Shown piece after piece: positions 53,680 through 63,007 of a DNA stretch of 64,000 nucleotides. The notes beneath the pieces are model-generated. The model did not search any database. It was not told where the DNA came from and saw only the letters and a program-made list of their open reading frames with translations. Origin of the DNA: Halocatena pleomorpha (GTDB lineage: Archaea; Halobacteriota; Halobacteria; Halobacteriales; Haloarculaceae); NCBI RefSeq assembly GCF_003862495.1, contig NZ_RRCH01000003.1, positions 248,001 through 312,000 on the forward strand, written 5' to 3'. The first letter of the stretch is position 1. Every line of letters starts with the position of its first letter. The position numbers and the translations under genes are program-made.

Positions 53680-54990
53680 TCAGTTCGAAACCGCCGATTC
53701 GAGATCACTCGCGGCTGCCTCGACCTTGTAGGGGCCCATGAAGTTCACACGGAACGCCTCCTCACACGCCGTGAGCGTCTGTGGCGTGACCGCCAGCCCG
53801 TGTGCGATCGTGGGGGGCAGCTGTTTCGCAGACCGGAGGTCCTCGTACATCTGCTGCAGGTACTTCGGCAGTTTACTGGGATCCACGTCGGTTCGGAGCG
53901 GAACGGACCCCTTGTTCTTGTTGAACGTGATCTGAGCCTTTTTCGATCCCACGAATCGGAGCCACTGCTTGGTCAGCTTCGGAGTTGGGTTGTTCGCGGG
54001 CGCCACGAACGAATCGAGATGGAAGACGTACACTCCTTCCGTTCCGGGGAAGGGGATCCAATCCCAATCCTTCTGATAGTTCACCTGATCATTCTTGCGA
54101 TACGCGCCGTACAGCCAGTTGCCCTGATGGACACAGCCAGCAGAGCCGTTGACGATCTTCTCGTTGGCCTCGGTCATGCTCAGCGTCGAGGCGTTGTCAG
54201 GGATGTGGTTCTGGAGGATGGTTTTCGTCGCTTTGAGTGCCGATCGGATGGCCTTCCCGTCGGGGTTCCCGTCGATGAAGTTGGTGTACGCCTTCACACC
54301 CGACTGACTCAGGAGGATCTGGGCGAACAGCTGGAGATTCGTCCACGGTCCGCTCATCGCCTGCGTCATGGGCACTGCGTCGGTGTTCTGACCGATCGTT
54401 TTGAGCGCCGAGATCAGCGCATCCACCGAATCCAACGACTTGGGATCGACTCCCGCCTCTTCGAACACCTGAACGTTGTAAAAGAGGTTGTTCATCCGGT
54501 GGGAACCGATCGGTACCGCCGGCATCTTGTCGTTAAACGTACACTGCTCGATCGTCGCTTTGTGGATTGTGTCTTTGAAACCTGCCTCCTCCCAAACGTC
54601 TTTCTCGACGTTCATGAGGGCACCCTTGTACCGTTCGAGGTGTTTTCCGGGCCAGTTCGCAAACGCTCCCATCAGATCGTTGTTCTGTAATCTGTTTGCA
54701 ATGACTGTGTTGAGATTGCTGTTGGCGTCACCCCCAGCACCGTTATAGTCGGTTGACACATCGGGATATTCCTCATCGAACGCTTTTTTGAGGGCTTCCA
54801 TAGCGGCTTTTCCGTCACCAGAATTCCAGCCGTGGACGACTTCGAGCGTACCGCCTTTGTTACCGTTGGAACTATTCCCCTCATCCAAACAGCCGGCGAT
54901 CCCCGTCGTTCCGACAGCACCAATGGCCGCAAGTGCTTTCAGATATCGGCGTCGGTCCGGATCGTTAACATGGTCGATGTCAGTAGACAT
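53680..54990 (-). CDS. xacG: Sugar ABC importer solute-binding lipoprotein (XacG-like)
   Basis: A 436-residue exported protein. The signal combines a twin-arginine motif (DRRRYLKALAAIG) with a lipobox (GIAGC, Cys at about 34), giving a Tat-exported, lipid-anchored protein. The mature N-terminus is LEVVHGWNSGDGKAA, close to haloarchaeal XacG-type binding proteins. It captures the sugar outside the membrane. A TTAAACATTTTCC stretch 46-56 bases upstream resembles the palindrome ahead of xacD. Confidence 0.88.
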   Translation of the reverse strand: MSTDIDHVNDPDRRRYLKALAAIGAVGTTGIAGCLDEGNSSNGNKGGTLEVVHGWNSGDGKAAMEALKKAFDEEYPDVSTDYNGAGGDANSNLNTVIANRLQNNDLMGAFANWPGKHLERYKGALMNVEKDVWEEAGFKDTIHKATIEQCTFNDKMPAVPIGSHRMNNLFYNVQVFEEAGVDPKSLDSVDALISALKTIGQNTDAVPMTQAMSGPWTNLQLFAQILLSQSGVKAYTNFIDGNPDGKAIRSALKATKTILQNHIPDNASTLSMTEANEKIVNGSAGCVHQGNWLYGAYRKNDQVNYQKDWDWIPFPGTEGVYVFHLDSFVAPANNPTPKLTKQWLRFVGSKKAQITFNKNKGSVPLRTDVDPSKLPKYLQQMYEDLRSAKQLPPTIAHGLAVTPQTLTACEEAFRVNFMGPYKVEAAASDLESAVSN

Positions 54991-55481
54991 GGTGCATCAC
55001 TAAACTGCCTACCATTCCGTGTCGTTGATCACTATTAAACATTTTCCATAGAGATGAAGCGTATTCCCTCCGGTAACGTCGTCCGCCGTTTCATCTTCAG
55101 AGGCGCGTCCGGCCAACCTAATAGACACCATGTAGATATATATTTAGTTATATGTAACTCTTCATACCATACACAACTAACAAGGTCAAATGTGTTATGT
55201 TTCTATATTAATAGGATATCTTCTATTATTCGTCAGGTGGGGACCACCATCATGAGCGACGAGTTGGGCACGATCTCCACGTTTCTCTCGATAAGCATTG
55301 TGAAAATACTTCCAAAAAGCAGCGTTATCGCCAGTATTATGGATTCAATTTCGAATATACAGTACATCATCTTCTTTTGAAGGGAACGTCGATCGGGTCG
55401 GAAAGCCGACGCGAGTTGATTGATTGCGCCCGATCGGTGCTGGACATCCACCGTGATCGGTCCCTGTGTGTGGTCGGCGGG
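54991..55481. other. AT-rich intergenic region upstream of the sugar importer
   Basis: About 490 bases. It holds the importer promoter (55000-55060) and an AT-rich stretch (55130-55380) with a small AGTTATATGTAACT inverted repeat. A 72-codon minus frame at 55233-55451 includes one hydrophobic stretch, but it is weak and I do not call it. Nothing else assignable. Confidence 0.45.
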
Positions 55482-56714
55482 TCAGGCTTCGTCGAACATC
55501 GTTTCACCCTCGGCAAGGTGATCAGCGACGGTGTCAAGATCGAGTGTCAGGCCGAGTCCTGGCCGTTCAGGGACAGCCATGTAGCCGTCTTGAATGAGGT
55601 CGTCTTCTTCGACCAACTCTTCCCACCAGCCGAGTTCGTAGGAGTGATATTCGAGTGCCAGCGCGTTCGGGATCGCGCTCCCCACGTGTGCGGAAGCCAT
55701 CGTTCCGATCGGAGACGAGACGTTGTGCATTGCGACCGGAACGTAGTAGAGATCAGCGAGCGTCGCGATCTTTCGGGTTTCTCGCATTCCACCGACTTTC
55801 GGAACGTCGGGAGCGATGATGTCGAGCGCTTCCTCCTCGATGAGACGGCGTTGGCCGTGCGTCCGATAGACGTTCTCCCCAACGGCGATCGGCGTGCCGG
55901 TCGATTGGGTTACAGTTTGCTGCACATCGTGGTTTTCGGGTGGGACAGGGTCTTCGAGCCACCAGACATCGTACGCTTCGAGCCGCCGTGCGAGCCGTCG
56001 AGCGCTGCCTGCGGAAAAGGCCCAGTGACAATCAAACGCCACATCGGCCCGGTCACCGACGCGTTCTGTGACCCGTTCGACGATCTCCGCTTTGTGTTCG
56101 ATCTCCGGCGTTCGAAGGTGGCGGTTCGCCCGATCCTTCTCGTGACCGGACGGTACGTCGAGATCGAACTTCAGCGCGTCGTAACCGAGGTCGTCGACCA
56201 CCCGTTCGGCCTCCTCGGCACACGCCTCAGGATCGGCCTCTTCTTCAGTGTGACAGTCACAGTACACACGAATCGCGTCCCGATACTTTCCTCCGAGCAG
56301 CTGATACGCGGGAACGTCCAGGATCTTCCCGACGACATCGTGGAGCGCGAGTTCAATGCCGGAAATAGCGGCGATATCCTTTCCAGCGATCGATCCCTCG
56401 CCAGACATCTTCTGGATCATGTGTTCGTACAGCCGGTCGATGTCGAGAGGGTTTTCACCGACCACGAAGGGCGTGAGTCGCTCGATGATCTCCGGCAGCG
56501 CACCGCCCCAGTACGCTTCGCCGTTTCCGACGTGACCACTGTCCGTGTACACGCGGACGAGTGTCCACGGATAGTTGCCGTCGACGATCACCGTCTGGAC
56601 ATCGGTGATCTCCACGTCGCGGTGCCCTCGATCCTGGTTCAGTCCCATCGTCTCGCCCGACAGATCGCGCATCGTGTACTCCGCATTCGGATCTCGCAAC
56701 TGCCTGTAGTTCAT
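55482..56714 (-). CDS. xacD: Xylonate/arabinonate dehydratase (enolase superfamily), XacD type
   Basis: A 410-residue enzyme. The start MNYRQLRDPNAEYTMRDLS is characteristic of haloarchaeal xylonate dehydratase. Metal ligands lie in VAFDCHWAF (Asp), WLEDPVPPE (Glu) and AVGENVYR (Glu), with catalytic Lys in DALKFDLD and His in AMHNVSSP. It removes water from D-xylonate or L-arabinonate to the 2-keto-3-deoxy acid. The ATG at 56714 is used; the frame continues upstream without similarity. A palindrome sits 29-40 bases before it. Divergent from xacR. Confidence 0.92.
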   Translation of the reverse strand: MNYRQLRDPNAEYTMRDLSGETMGLNQDRGHRDVEITDVQTVIVDGNYPWTLVRVYTDSGHVGNGEAYWGGALPEIIERLTPFVVGENPLDIDRLYEHMIQKMSGEGSIAGKDIAAISGIELALHDVVGKILDVPAYQLLGGKYRDAIRVYCDCHTEEEADPEACAEEAERVVDDLGYDALKFDLDVPSGHEKDRANRHLRTPEIEHKAEIVERVTERVGDRADVAFDCHWAFSAGSARRLARRLEAYDVWWLEDPVPPENHDVQQTVTQSTGTPIAVGENVYRTHGQRRLIEEEALDIIAPDVPKVGGMRETRKIATLADLYYVPVAMHNVSSPIGTMASAHVGSAIPNALALEYHSYELGWWEELVEEDDLIQDGYMAVPERPGLGLTLDLDTVADHLAEGETMFDEA

Positions 56715-56742
56715 ACGACGTGTGAACATCAACGGTCGGTAT

Positions 56743-56754
56743 GAAAACGTTTTC
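56743..56754. promoter_or_regulatory. 12-base palindrome upstream of xacD
   Basis: GAAAACGTTTTC is a perfect palindrome 29-40 bases before the xacD ATG, so it overlaps the predicted core promoter. A degenerate version (TTAAACATTTTCC) occurs before the importer operon. It is a candidate site for the adjacent IclR-type regulator, but I cannot match it to a published XacR motif from memory. Confidence 0.4.
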
Positions 56755-57049
56755 GGGATGAACGAACGGAGCCACACCCATGTCGTATCGGCAACGACGA
56801 CCGAACGGTCGTTCAGACAACTGAAGAAGAGGCCGCTCCCGAGGCGTGTGCCGTACGGAACCGTCCTTCTTCCCACAATCCTGTTATCGAGCGTGCACCA
56901 CCGGAGACCGACATTCCGACGGAGCTACAGCGATCACGACCCCGATCGATCAGTAGTTGACACCGATAAGACCAGTCGGCAGCGAACACCGTCGCCGCTG
57001 TCAGCCTGCGGCAGCGGCCACGAATCGAATGCGTTGAGATGGCAGTGGA

Positions 57050-57055
57050 TTTATA
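57050..57055 (+). promoter_or_regulatory. TATA element of xacR
   Basis: TTTATA lies about 26 bases before the ATG at 57079, consistent with a leaderless transcript and supporting that start over in-frame upstream codons. Confidence 0.55.
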
Positions 57056-57078
57056 CTTGTTGGTGTGATCAATCCCCT

Positions 57079-57834
57079 ATGGGAAAAAATTCGATCAAAT
57101 CGATCAAGACCACGTTCGAAATCGTGGGAACGATTCAAGAGCGGGGTGGGACGACGTTGACGGAACTCTCGACGGCGCTCGACATCCCGACGAGCACGGC
57201 GTACAACTACCTCCAGACGCTCGAAGAGGAGGAGTACGTTGTTTCCGAAGACGGGACGTACCACGTTGGACTCCGGTTCCTAGAGCACGGCGCACACGCT
57301 CGGAGTCGGATGAAACTGTTCGATGTCGCCGTTCCGGAAGTCGATAAACTCGCGGAGCAAACCAACGAGCTTGCGAATCTTCTCGTAGAAGAACACGGAC
57401 GAGGGATCTATCTCCACCGCGCGTACGGCGATGAGGCGGTGAAAGTCGAAGCACACGTCGGTACCCGCGTGTATCTACACAGCACCGCGCTCGGCAAGGC
57501 GATTCTCGCCCATCTTCCCGAGCAGCGACGACAAGAGATCTTCGAGAGACAAGGGCTACCCCAACGGACCGACAAAACAGTGACCGATCCTGACGAAATA
57601 GCCGATCAGCTACAGCAGATAGAAGATCGTGGGTACGCGTTCGATAGTGGAGAACGCATCAAAGGACTTCGGTGTGTCGCTGCGCCCGTCCTAAGCACTT
57701 CGGGACGGGTGCTCGGAGCAGTCAGCGTCTCCGGTCCAGCAAACCGTTTTCGAAAACAGCGCTTCCGAGAGGAGCTACCGAGGAAGCTACTCGAAGTGGT
57801 CAACGTCATCGAACTCAACATCACTCATTCGTAG
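57079..57834 (+). CDS. xacR: IclR-family transcriptional regulator, XacR type
   Basis: A 251-residue regulator: N-terminal winged helix (SIKTTFEIVGTIQERGGTTL; TALDIPTSTAYNYLQTL) and a C-terminal effector domain with GRGIYLHRAYGDEAV, GTRVYLHSTALGKAIL and a final RCVAAPVLSTSGRVLGAVSVSGP. In Haloferax XacR controls pentose catabolism. It is divergent from xacD and probably regulates it, the importer and the dehydrogenases. Leaderless promoter. Confidence 0.88.
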   Translation: MGKNSIKSIKTTFEIVGTIQERGGTTLTELSTALDIPTSTAYNYLQTLEEEEYVVSEDGTYHVGLRFLEHGAHARSRMKLFDVAVPEVDKLAEQTNELANLLVEEHGRGIYLHRAYGDEAVKVEAHVGTRVYLHSTALGKAILAHLPEQRRQEIFERQGLPQRTDKTVTDPDEIADQLQQIEDRGYAFDSGERIKGLRCVAAPVLSTSGRVLGAVSVSGPANRFRKQRFREELPRKLLEVVNVIELNITHS

Positions 57835-57990
57835 CCAGCTCGCTGTTCGAACTGTTCACACCGAGTATCCCATATTGTGGGAAACATCCGTGCGTTCGGG
57901 TTTCGTGGGGGTTACAGGAGTACCGCTGTAATGTAACGGGAGTGATCAGGGACCGCCATTGCACCGGTTGCGGATGAATCGTTTCGACCG

Positions 57991-58614
57991 TCACCGCCGG
58001 CTTCCGCCCTTCGTATGGGGGCTTTCGCCGTATTTGAGCAGATAAAAGGTGAAGATGAGTGTTGCGCACATCGTCAGTAGAGCACTGATACCGACGTAGT
58101 GAGGTTGGAAGGGAACGCCGAGATCCTCCGGATCAGTCTCCTGTTGTACGGCTGCCTCCCGTGGAACAGAGCCGACAGCAATGGCTCCTTTCATGCCCTG
58201 ACTCTGGTGGGGTTCACAGTAGTAATTGGTGATCCCATCCGCGTCGAACGTCCGGGTGAACGTTGTCCCTGCTTGGGCGACCGGACTCCCGCTGTTGAAG
58301 CTGCCGTCTTCAGCGACAACGTTGTGGGCTCCACCCTGTCCAGTCCATTCCCATGTGACGGACGTACCTGAATCGATGTGGACAGCGACGGGATCGAACG
58401 AAAGTCCGCTGTTCGGGTCACCACCGACCGCGATCGTCACTGCTTGTTGTCCCGTTCGGTCGGCTGTCTGTTCGTCCCAGTACCCCACATCGTCAAGCCA
58501 GCCGCCGTAGTCGATCGAACCTCCTCCCCCCTGTGTCTGGGCTGTTACCCCCGCGCTACCAGCCACGCTGCCGGTTGCCCCCGCCATTCCGCTGATGAAC
58601 GTTCGCCGGGACAT
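57991..58614 (-). CDS. Halocyanin-like blue copper protein with C-terminal membrane anchor
   Basis: A 207-residue protein. A Tat signal (MSRRTFISGMAG) leads an exported plastocyanin-like domain. Copper ligands are His97 (GGAHNVV), Cys133, His136 and Met141 (YYCEPHQSQGM). A single C-terminal membrane helix (about 174-194) would anchor it outside the cell, where it carries electrons. Most halocyanins are anchored at the N-terminus by lipid, so this topology is uncommon. An upstream in-frame ATG (58638) is possible. Confidence 0.88.
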   Translation of the reverse strand: MSRRTFISGMAGATGSVAGSAGVTAQTQGGGGSIDYGGWLDDVGYWDEQTADRTGQQAVTIAVGGDPNSGLSFDPVAVHIDSGTSVTWEWTGQGGAHNVVAEDGSFNSGSPVAQAGTTFTRTFDADGITNYYCEPHQSQGMKGAIAVGSVPREAAVQQETDPEDLGVPFQPHYVGISALLTMCATLIFTFYLLKYGESPHTKGGSRR

Positions 58615-59079
58615 ATTGTGTTCGTTTTCCCAACCCATGGCAAATATTAGCACCCATGAGTGAAGAATCCTATGGTAGGACCTATTACACATAAGTTATT
58701 GTATCCGAGAAGGAGTAAACCACATACTGCAATCATTACGCGTTTTGTGGTTCGTGAGCGCGCTTCACTGATAGGTCTCGCTCAGTGAACCACTGTAGCG
58801 TTCATTTCTCCCGAAACGAACCGATGTCCGCGACGCGTTACAATCGTTTTATCCGCTATCAGTGTGTCTGCACGTTTCATCAGTTCTGTGTAGCCAGTTC
58901 GGTCGGAGGGTCTCTGCCGATGGATTCGCCTGTGACACCGATATCCATCACACACCAGATCAGAGCAATAGTACAATTACTTCTACCTTATAAATTTGTT
59001 ACAGTTCGATCGCAACGCGAAAGACGGCGACAAAACCGGGCTGTCGTTCACTGTGCCAACGATCCGATCCAGGAATGGA
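58615..59079. other. Intergenic region
   Basis: About 460 bases between the halocyanin gene and the end of the Lrp-like gene, both on the minus strand. It contains the halocyanin promoter and an AT-rich stretch near 58690-58720. No convincing gene seen. Confidence 0.45.
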
Positions 59080-59598
59080 TCACTGATCGTAGAGGATTTC
59101 GAGGATTTCCGCGTCCGTCCGGAATTTCAGGACGTTGTGAACCACCGAGTTCCGTATGTTTTGTACCGAATCACCGTACTCCTTGTAGAAATCGTGGATC
59201 CATTTCGACTCGGCGCGTCGATTCGGAAACATCATGATCGACTTCCACTGATACTCACCGTCCGAGAGGAACATGAACAAGGTGTTAGGCGAGCCACGGA
59301 TCGCTTCGAGTGCTTCGCGCCACGTTTCCTCGAAATGTTCGGGATTGAGTTTGAACTCGAACATGCCGAACAGGAAGTACGCGCCGTTGGGGATGATCGC
59401 CTCCCGAAACACACCTTCCTCTCGCATTCCTCGGATCGACTCGCTGACCGTTACGTGAGAGATGTCGATGCCGTACTTCTGTTCGAGGATGTCCGCGAGC
59501 TCACGCGAGGAAAGCTGTGGATCTTCCGAAAGTTCCCGAAGAATATACACGTCTCGTTCCTTGAAATCCCAGTTCGGTGCGTCATCTGAATCGGTCAT
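59080..59598 (-). CDS. Lrp/AsnC-like winged-helix regulator
   Basis: A 172-residue protein. The N-terminal winged helix (FKERDVYILRELSEDPQLSS; TVSESIRGMREEG) is followed by an alpha/beta effector part (GAYFLFGMFEFKL; TLFMFLSDGEYQWKSIMMF). The DSDD acidic N-terminus is haloarchaeal. The ATG at 59598 is used. Ligand and targets unknown. Confidence 0.82.
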   Translation of the reverse strand: MTDSDDAPNWDFKERDVYILRELSEDPQLSSRELADILEQKYGIDISHVTVSESIRGMREEGVFREAIIPNGAYFLFGMFEFKLNPEHFEETWREALEAIRGSPNTLFMFLSDGEYQWKSIMMFPNRRAESKWIHDFYKEYGDSVQNIRNSVVHNVLKFRTDAEILEILYDQ

Positions 59599-59831
59599 GC
59601 AGTATCCTAGTACAGTCGTACTACCTGCGTGTTTCGGTGGCTCGCTTTTGACAACCGACGAAATGAGGGAAGATCCACCGACAGAGGCAGAAAAACGGGA
59701 GCGGGACCAGAGAGAGCACGGACAGCAGACGATAGACCAGCCGTATGCCATCGACTGAACGTGTCGCTTCGGATTCGCTGTCCGTGTAGAACTGATGGGA
59801 TCTGTGTAATAAGTTTTGTGGATGCGAATCG

Positions 59832-60839
59832 TCACCGATCGTCATCGAGTGACGCGACGAGTTCGTCGCCCACCCGTGCGAGTCGCGTTCCGAACGGCTC
59901 GGAGCGCTCTCGCAGGCGTCTATGGCTCCATTCAGTAGCCGCTTCAGAGGCAGTGTTGACTGCACAATCACGGATTTCAGTCGGGATGAGTCGCAGTTCG
60001 TCGGGGATCCCGTCCCGTCGGACGCAGACTTCGAACAGAAATCCACGATCGTTTCGAAGTGTTTCATCAACCGCGTAGTCGTCGACGAAATCACCGGTAT
60101 CGTAGAGAATCGGATGACCGTCATGGATCTCAATTCCGTGAACCACGTGAGCGCTGTGGCCGTGAACGAGCGTTACTCCTTGCTCAATCAACCAGCGTCC
60201 AACATCCTGAAACGCCGACGACGGTTCGGTGACCATGTTCGGTCCCCAGTGAAGCGAAGCAACGACGATATCTGGATTCGTTTCCTTCGCCTTCTGTATC
60301 GTCGATGTGAGTGTTTCTCGGCTCTCCTCGTCGTGAAGATCGAACGATACGTGTGCGACGCCAGGCGAGTCGGGGCCGGCAGCGTATTCAGGGGTGTTGT
60401 CAGTGAACGCGAAAAGGGCAATCTCCACGCCGTCGATCGACAGCCGGGCCGGCTCGCGGGCCGCTGCGTCCGTTCGACCAGCCCCGGCGTGGGCGATATC
60501 GGCCTGATCAAGCCGATCGACCGTGTCACACAACGCCTCGACTTCGTAATCCAAGGCGTGGTTGTTGGCGAGTGAAACCCAGTCGACACCCGCTCGTTCA
60601 AGAGCCGGAACGACCCAGCGCGGGTCCCCTCGGAAGTGAAACGGACGATAGGTCCGACGCCACGGATGACCTTCCCGTGAGACGGCACATTCGAGGTTGA
60701 TGAACAGTCCATCGAGTGACTGGAGTTCATCAAGGAGGTCTCCCCATACGGCGTCGACAGACCGCGACCGCTGTCGACGGTCGACCAGTCGACCCAACAT
60801 GACATCGCCAGTAAATCCGAGCCGAAGGGTCGAAGCCAT
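59832..60839 (-). CDS. CapA family metallophosphatase-fold protein
   Basis: A 335-residue protein. CapA/PgsA landmarks are LGFTGDVMLGR, FINLECAVS, SLANNHALDYE, SLHWGPNMV and LVHGHSAHVVHG, giving the residues of a calcineurin-like metal site. Bacterial relatives help make or export poly-gamma-glutamate. No signal peptide is present here, so a cytoplasmic phosphoesterase is possible. No other poly-glutamate gene is adjacent. The ATG at 60839 was preferred. Confidence 0.9.
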   Translation of the reverse strand: MASTLRLGFTGDVMLGRLVDRRQRSRSVDAVWGDLLDELQSLDGLFINLECAVSREGHPWRRTYRPFHFRGDPRWVVPALERAGVDWVSLANNHALDYEVEALCDTVDRLDQADIAHAGAGRTDAAAREPARLSIDGVEIALFAFTDNTPEYAAGPDSPGVAHVSFDLHDEESRETLTSTIQKAKETNPDIVVASLHWGPNMVTEPSSAFQDVGRWLIEQGVTLVHGHSAHVVHGIEIHDGHPILYDTGDFVDDYAVDETLRNDRGFLFEVCVRRDGIPDELRLIPTEIRDCAVNTASEAATEWSHRRLRERSEPFGTRLARVGDELVASLDDDR

Positions 60840-60987
60840 AGCTGTAGTTAGGCTGTGTAGCACTAACGGCTTTCGCGGGCGAGGAAATCGGACGCGTCGA
60901 ACGTCACGGTGGGATTTTTGATTGTGGCGATCCATAGCATCATAGCGGAATCGAGACGACGAACGCGAACGAAGCTACCACAGCACG

Positions 60988-61443
60988 ATGAGTAATCTCG
61001 AACTCACGAGTCCGGCGTTTGCCGACGGAGAGCCGATCCCGGACGAATACAGCTACACGGAGCGAAACGCCAATCCACCGCTGTCCATCGCCACTGTCCC
61101 GACCAAAAGCGAATCGTTGGCGCTCATCATCGACGATCCGGACGCACGGGCACCAGCAGGAAAAGTCTGGGATCACTGGGTGGTGTGGAACATCGACCCC
61201 GACCGAACCGAAATCCCATCAAAGTGGGAGCCAACCGAAGCGATTGAGGGCACGAATGATTACGGTGATGTCGGTTACGGTGGTCCAAACCCGCCCGACA
61301 GACGACACACCTATCGCTTCAAACTCTACGCGCTCGACAGTCCCCTGAATCTTCAACCCGCGTCCACGAAGGCGGCGGTCGAGAACGCGATGAAAGGCCA
61401 CATCATCGCGCACACGACGCTCACGGGAACCGCAGCCCCGTGA
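60988..61443 (+). CDS. YbhB/YbcL-type PEBP family protein
   Basis: A 151-residue phosphatidylethanolamine-binding-fold protein. The conserved loop is IIDDPDARAPAGKVWDHWVV (Asp-Pro-Asp; His), followed by GPNPPDRRHTYRFKLYAL. It binds small anionic ligands; the archaeal function is unknown. Single-gene unit. Confidence 0.92.
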   Translation: MSNLELTSPAFADGEPIPDEYSYTERNANPPLSIATVPTKSESLALIIDDPDARAPAGKVWDHWVVWNIDPDRTEIPSKWEPTEAIEGTNDYGDVGYGGPNPPDRRHTYRFKLYALDSPLNLQPASTKAAVENAMKGHIIAHTTLTGTAAP

Positions 61444-61511
61444 CCCGTGGCAGATTGTCCTCACCGCCACCGCTAACACCATTGCGAGTGAACCAGTAGC
61501 GACGGCAAACA

Positions 61512-62852
61512 ATGCGTTTGGTTCAGATGGCGGTTCCCCCCGCGAAACACGACGCTGTCGTGGAACTGCTGGAAGAGCGGGAGCTCAACTACGCAATCGC
61601 TGATGAAACATCCGACCTCAACGCTGAGACAATCGTTTCTGTCCCCATCGAAACCGCCGAAGTTGAAGGGCTTCTCGATTCTTTGCGCGAGATCGGTATC
61701 GAAGAAGAGGGATACGCGATCATCACGGATGTCGAAGCGATCCTCGGTTCACCGGAGAAAGGGACGGAACGAACGACACGACCGGACTCGACACCACTGT
61801 TGAAACCCTTTACGAGCAACCGGATCTCACGAGAGGAACTACAAGACACAGTGACAGAGATGGCGATTCTGACGCCGAGTTACGTGTTCTTCACCATCGT
61901 GAGCTCCATCGTCGCCTGCGTTGGGCTACTCACCAACAGCGCTGCCGTCATCGTCGGGAGCATGGTCATCGCGCCGCTGCTCGGCCCGGCCGTCGGCGCA
62001 AGCGTCGGAAGCATCGTCAACGACGAGCAACTGTTTCGAACGAGCATCCTTGCTCAGGGTCTCGGACTCGTTCTCGCGGTCGGCAGTGCGACGCTCTTCG
62101 CGTATCTCATCAAGTTTACGATCATGCCGACTGTCGACCTGCACACGATAGACGAAGTGGTCTCACGAACCAATCCCAGCGCGCTGTCTCTCATCGTTGC
62201 TCTCGGCTCCGGTGCAGTCGGGGCGTTCTCGGTGAGTTCGGGGGCAAGCGCGCCGTTGGTTGGTGTGATGATCGCAGCGGCCCTGATCCCGCCTGCAGCG
62301 GCAGTCGGTCTATCGATGGCCTACTGGTCACCCGTCGTACTCATCAGCGTTACTGTGCTCTTGCTTGTCAACATCCTTTCGATCAATTTCGCAAGCCTCG
62401 GTGTGCTCTGGATGCGGGGATACCGTCCCCCTCATTGGTTCGAGCAGGAGACTGCAAAACGAACGACCATGAAACGGATCGGAACGTTACTCATTGGACT
62501 GTTGATCGTCTCCGCGTTTCTCATCACGACGTCAATAAATATAAGTCAGAACAGCCGTTTCGAAGAAGAAGTCGAAACGATCACCGCCGAAAGCGATGTT
62601 CGAACACTGTCCGTTAATATTTCCTATAAGTTACGACCGTTCACTCGAACCCCGACGGCTGTCACAGTTCACGCCGAGACCAACTCGGATCAGTTCGCTG
62701 ATCGGCTCAGATACCGGATCGAGAACAGAACTGGGACCGATGTCTCCGTCACTGTCGTTCAGGAAAGGCTCCAGACATCAAATGCCACGTCCGGAACGCC
62801 CCAACTCGAATCACTGCACTCGACACGTTTCAGAGCCACATCCGCAAGCTAA
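61512..62852 (+). CDS. DUF389 membrane protein (TIGR00341 type)
   Basis: A 446-residue protein: an N-terminal cytoplasmic part (about 1-100) and a seven-segment DUF389 core with NSAAVIVGSMVIAPLLGPAVG, GSGAVGAFSVSSGASAPLVGV and MIAAALIPPAAAVGLSMAY. A C-terminal soluble tail of about 80 residues follows. Function is unknown, but the family is conserved in haloarchaea. Confidence 0.92.
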   Translation: MRLVQMAVPPAKHDAVVELLEERELNYAIADETSDLNAETIVSVPIETAEVEGLLDSLREIGIEEEGYAIITDVEAILGSPEKGTERTTRPDSTPLLKPFTSNRISREELQDTVTEMAILTPSYVFFTIVSSIVACVGLLTNSAAVIVGSMVIAPLLGPAVGASVGSIVNDEQLFRTSILAQGLGLVLAVGSATLFAYLIKFTIMPTVDLHTIDEVVSRTNPSALSLIVALGSGAVGAFSVSSGASAPLVGVMIAAALIPPAAAVGLSMAYWSPVVLISVTVLLLVNILSINFASLGVLWMRGYRPPHWFEQETAKRTTMKRIGTLLIGLLIVSAFLITTSINISQNSRFEEEVETITAESDVRTLSVNISYKLRPFTRTPTAVTVHAETNSDQFADRLRYRIENRTGTDVSVTVVQERLQTSNATSGTPQLESLHSTRFRATSAS

Positions 62853-62917
62853 ATCGAAGCCATGAATGACAAGTCGGATCTGGAACCAATTTATCTACCC
62901 ATACTACAGTAATATTT

Positions 62918-62945
62918 ATATTGTAGTCAATGATTACTACAATAT
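62918..62945. promoter_or_regulatory. 10-base inverted repeat upstream of TFB
   Basis: ATATTGTAGT (62918-62927) and ACTACAATAT (62936-62945) are perfectly complementary with an 8-base spacer. A related ACTACAGTAATAT lies just upstream (62903-62915), so the ACTACAATAT element occurs about three times within 45 bases. It sits 60-90 bases before the TFB start in the short gap behind the DUF389 gene. It looks like an operator rather than a terminator: it has no T-run, and an A+T-rich hairpin would be weak. Confidence 0.5.
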
Positions 62946-63007
62946 CGTGATCCAAAACGGTATCCAAGATTCAGAACAGGACGGCGGTTCGACGGTGGGT
63001 GAGCAAG

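Noticed and set aside
55377-56744. 455-codon plus-strand frame opposite xacD
   Set aside because: xacD has intact catalytic residues; the opposite frame is a codon-bias shadow with no domain.
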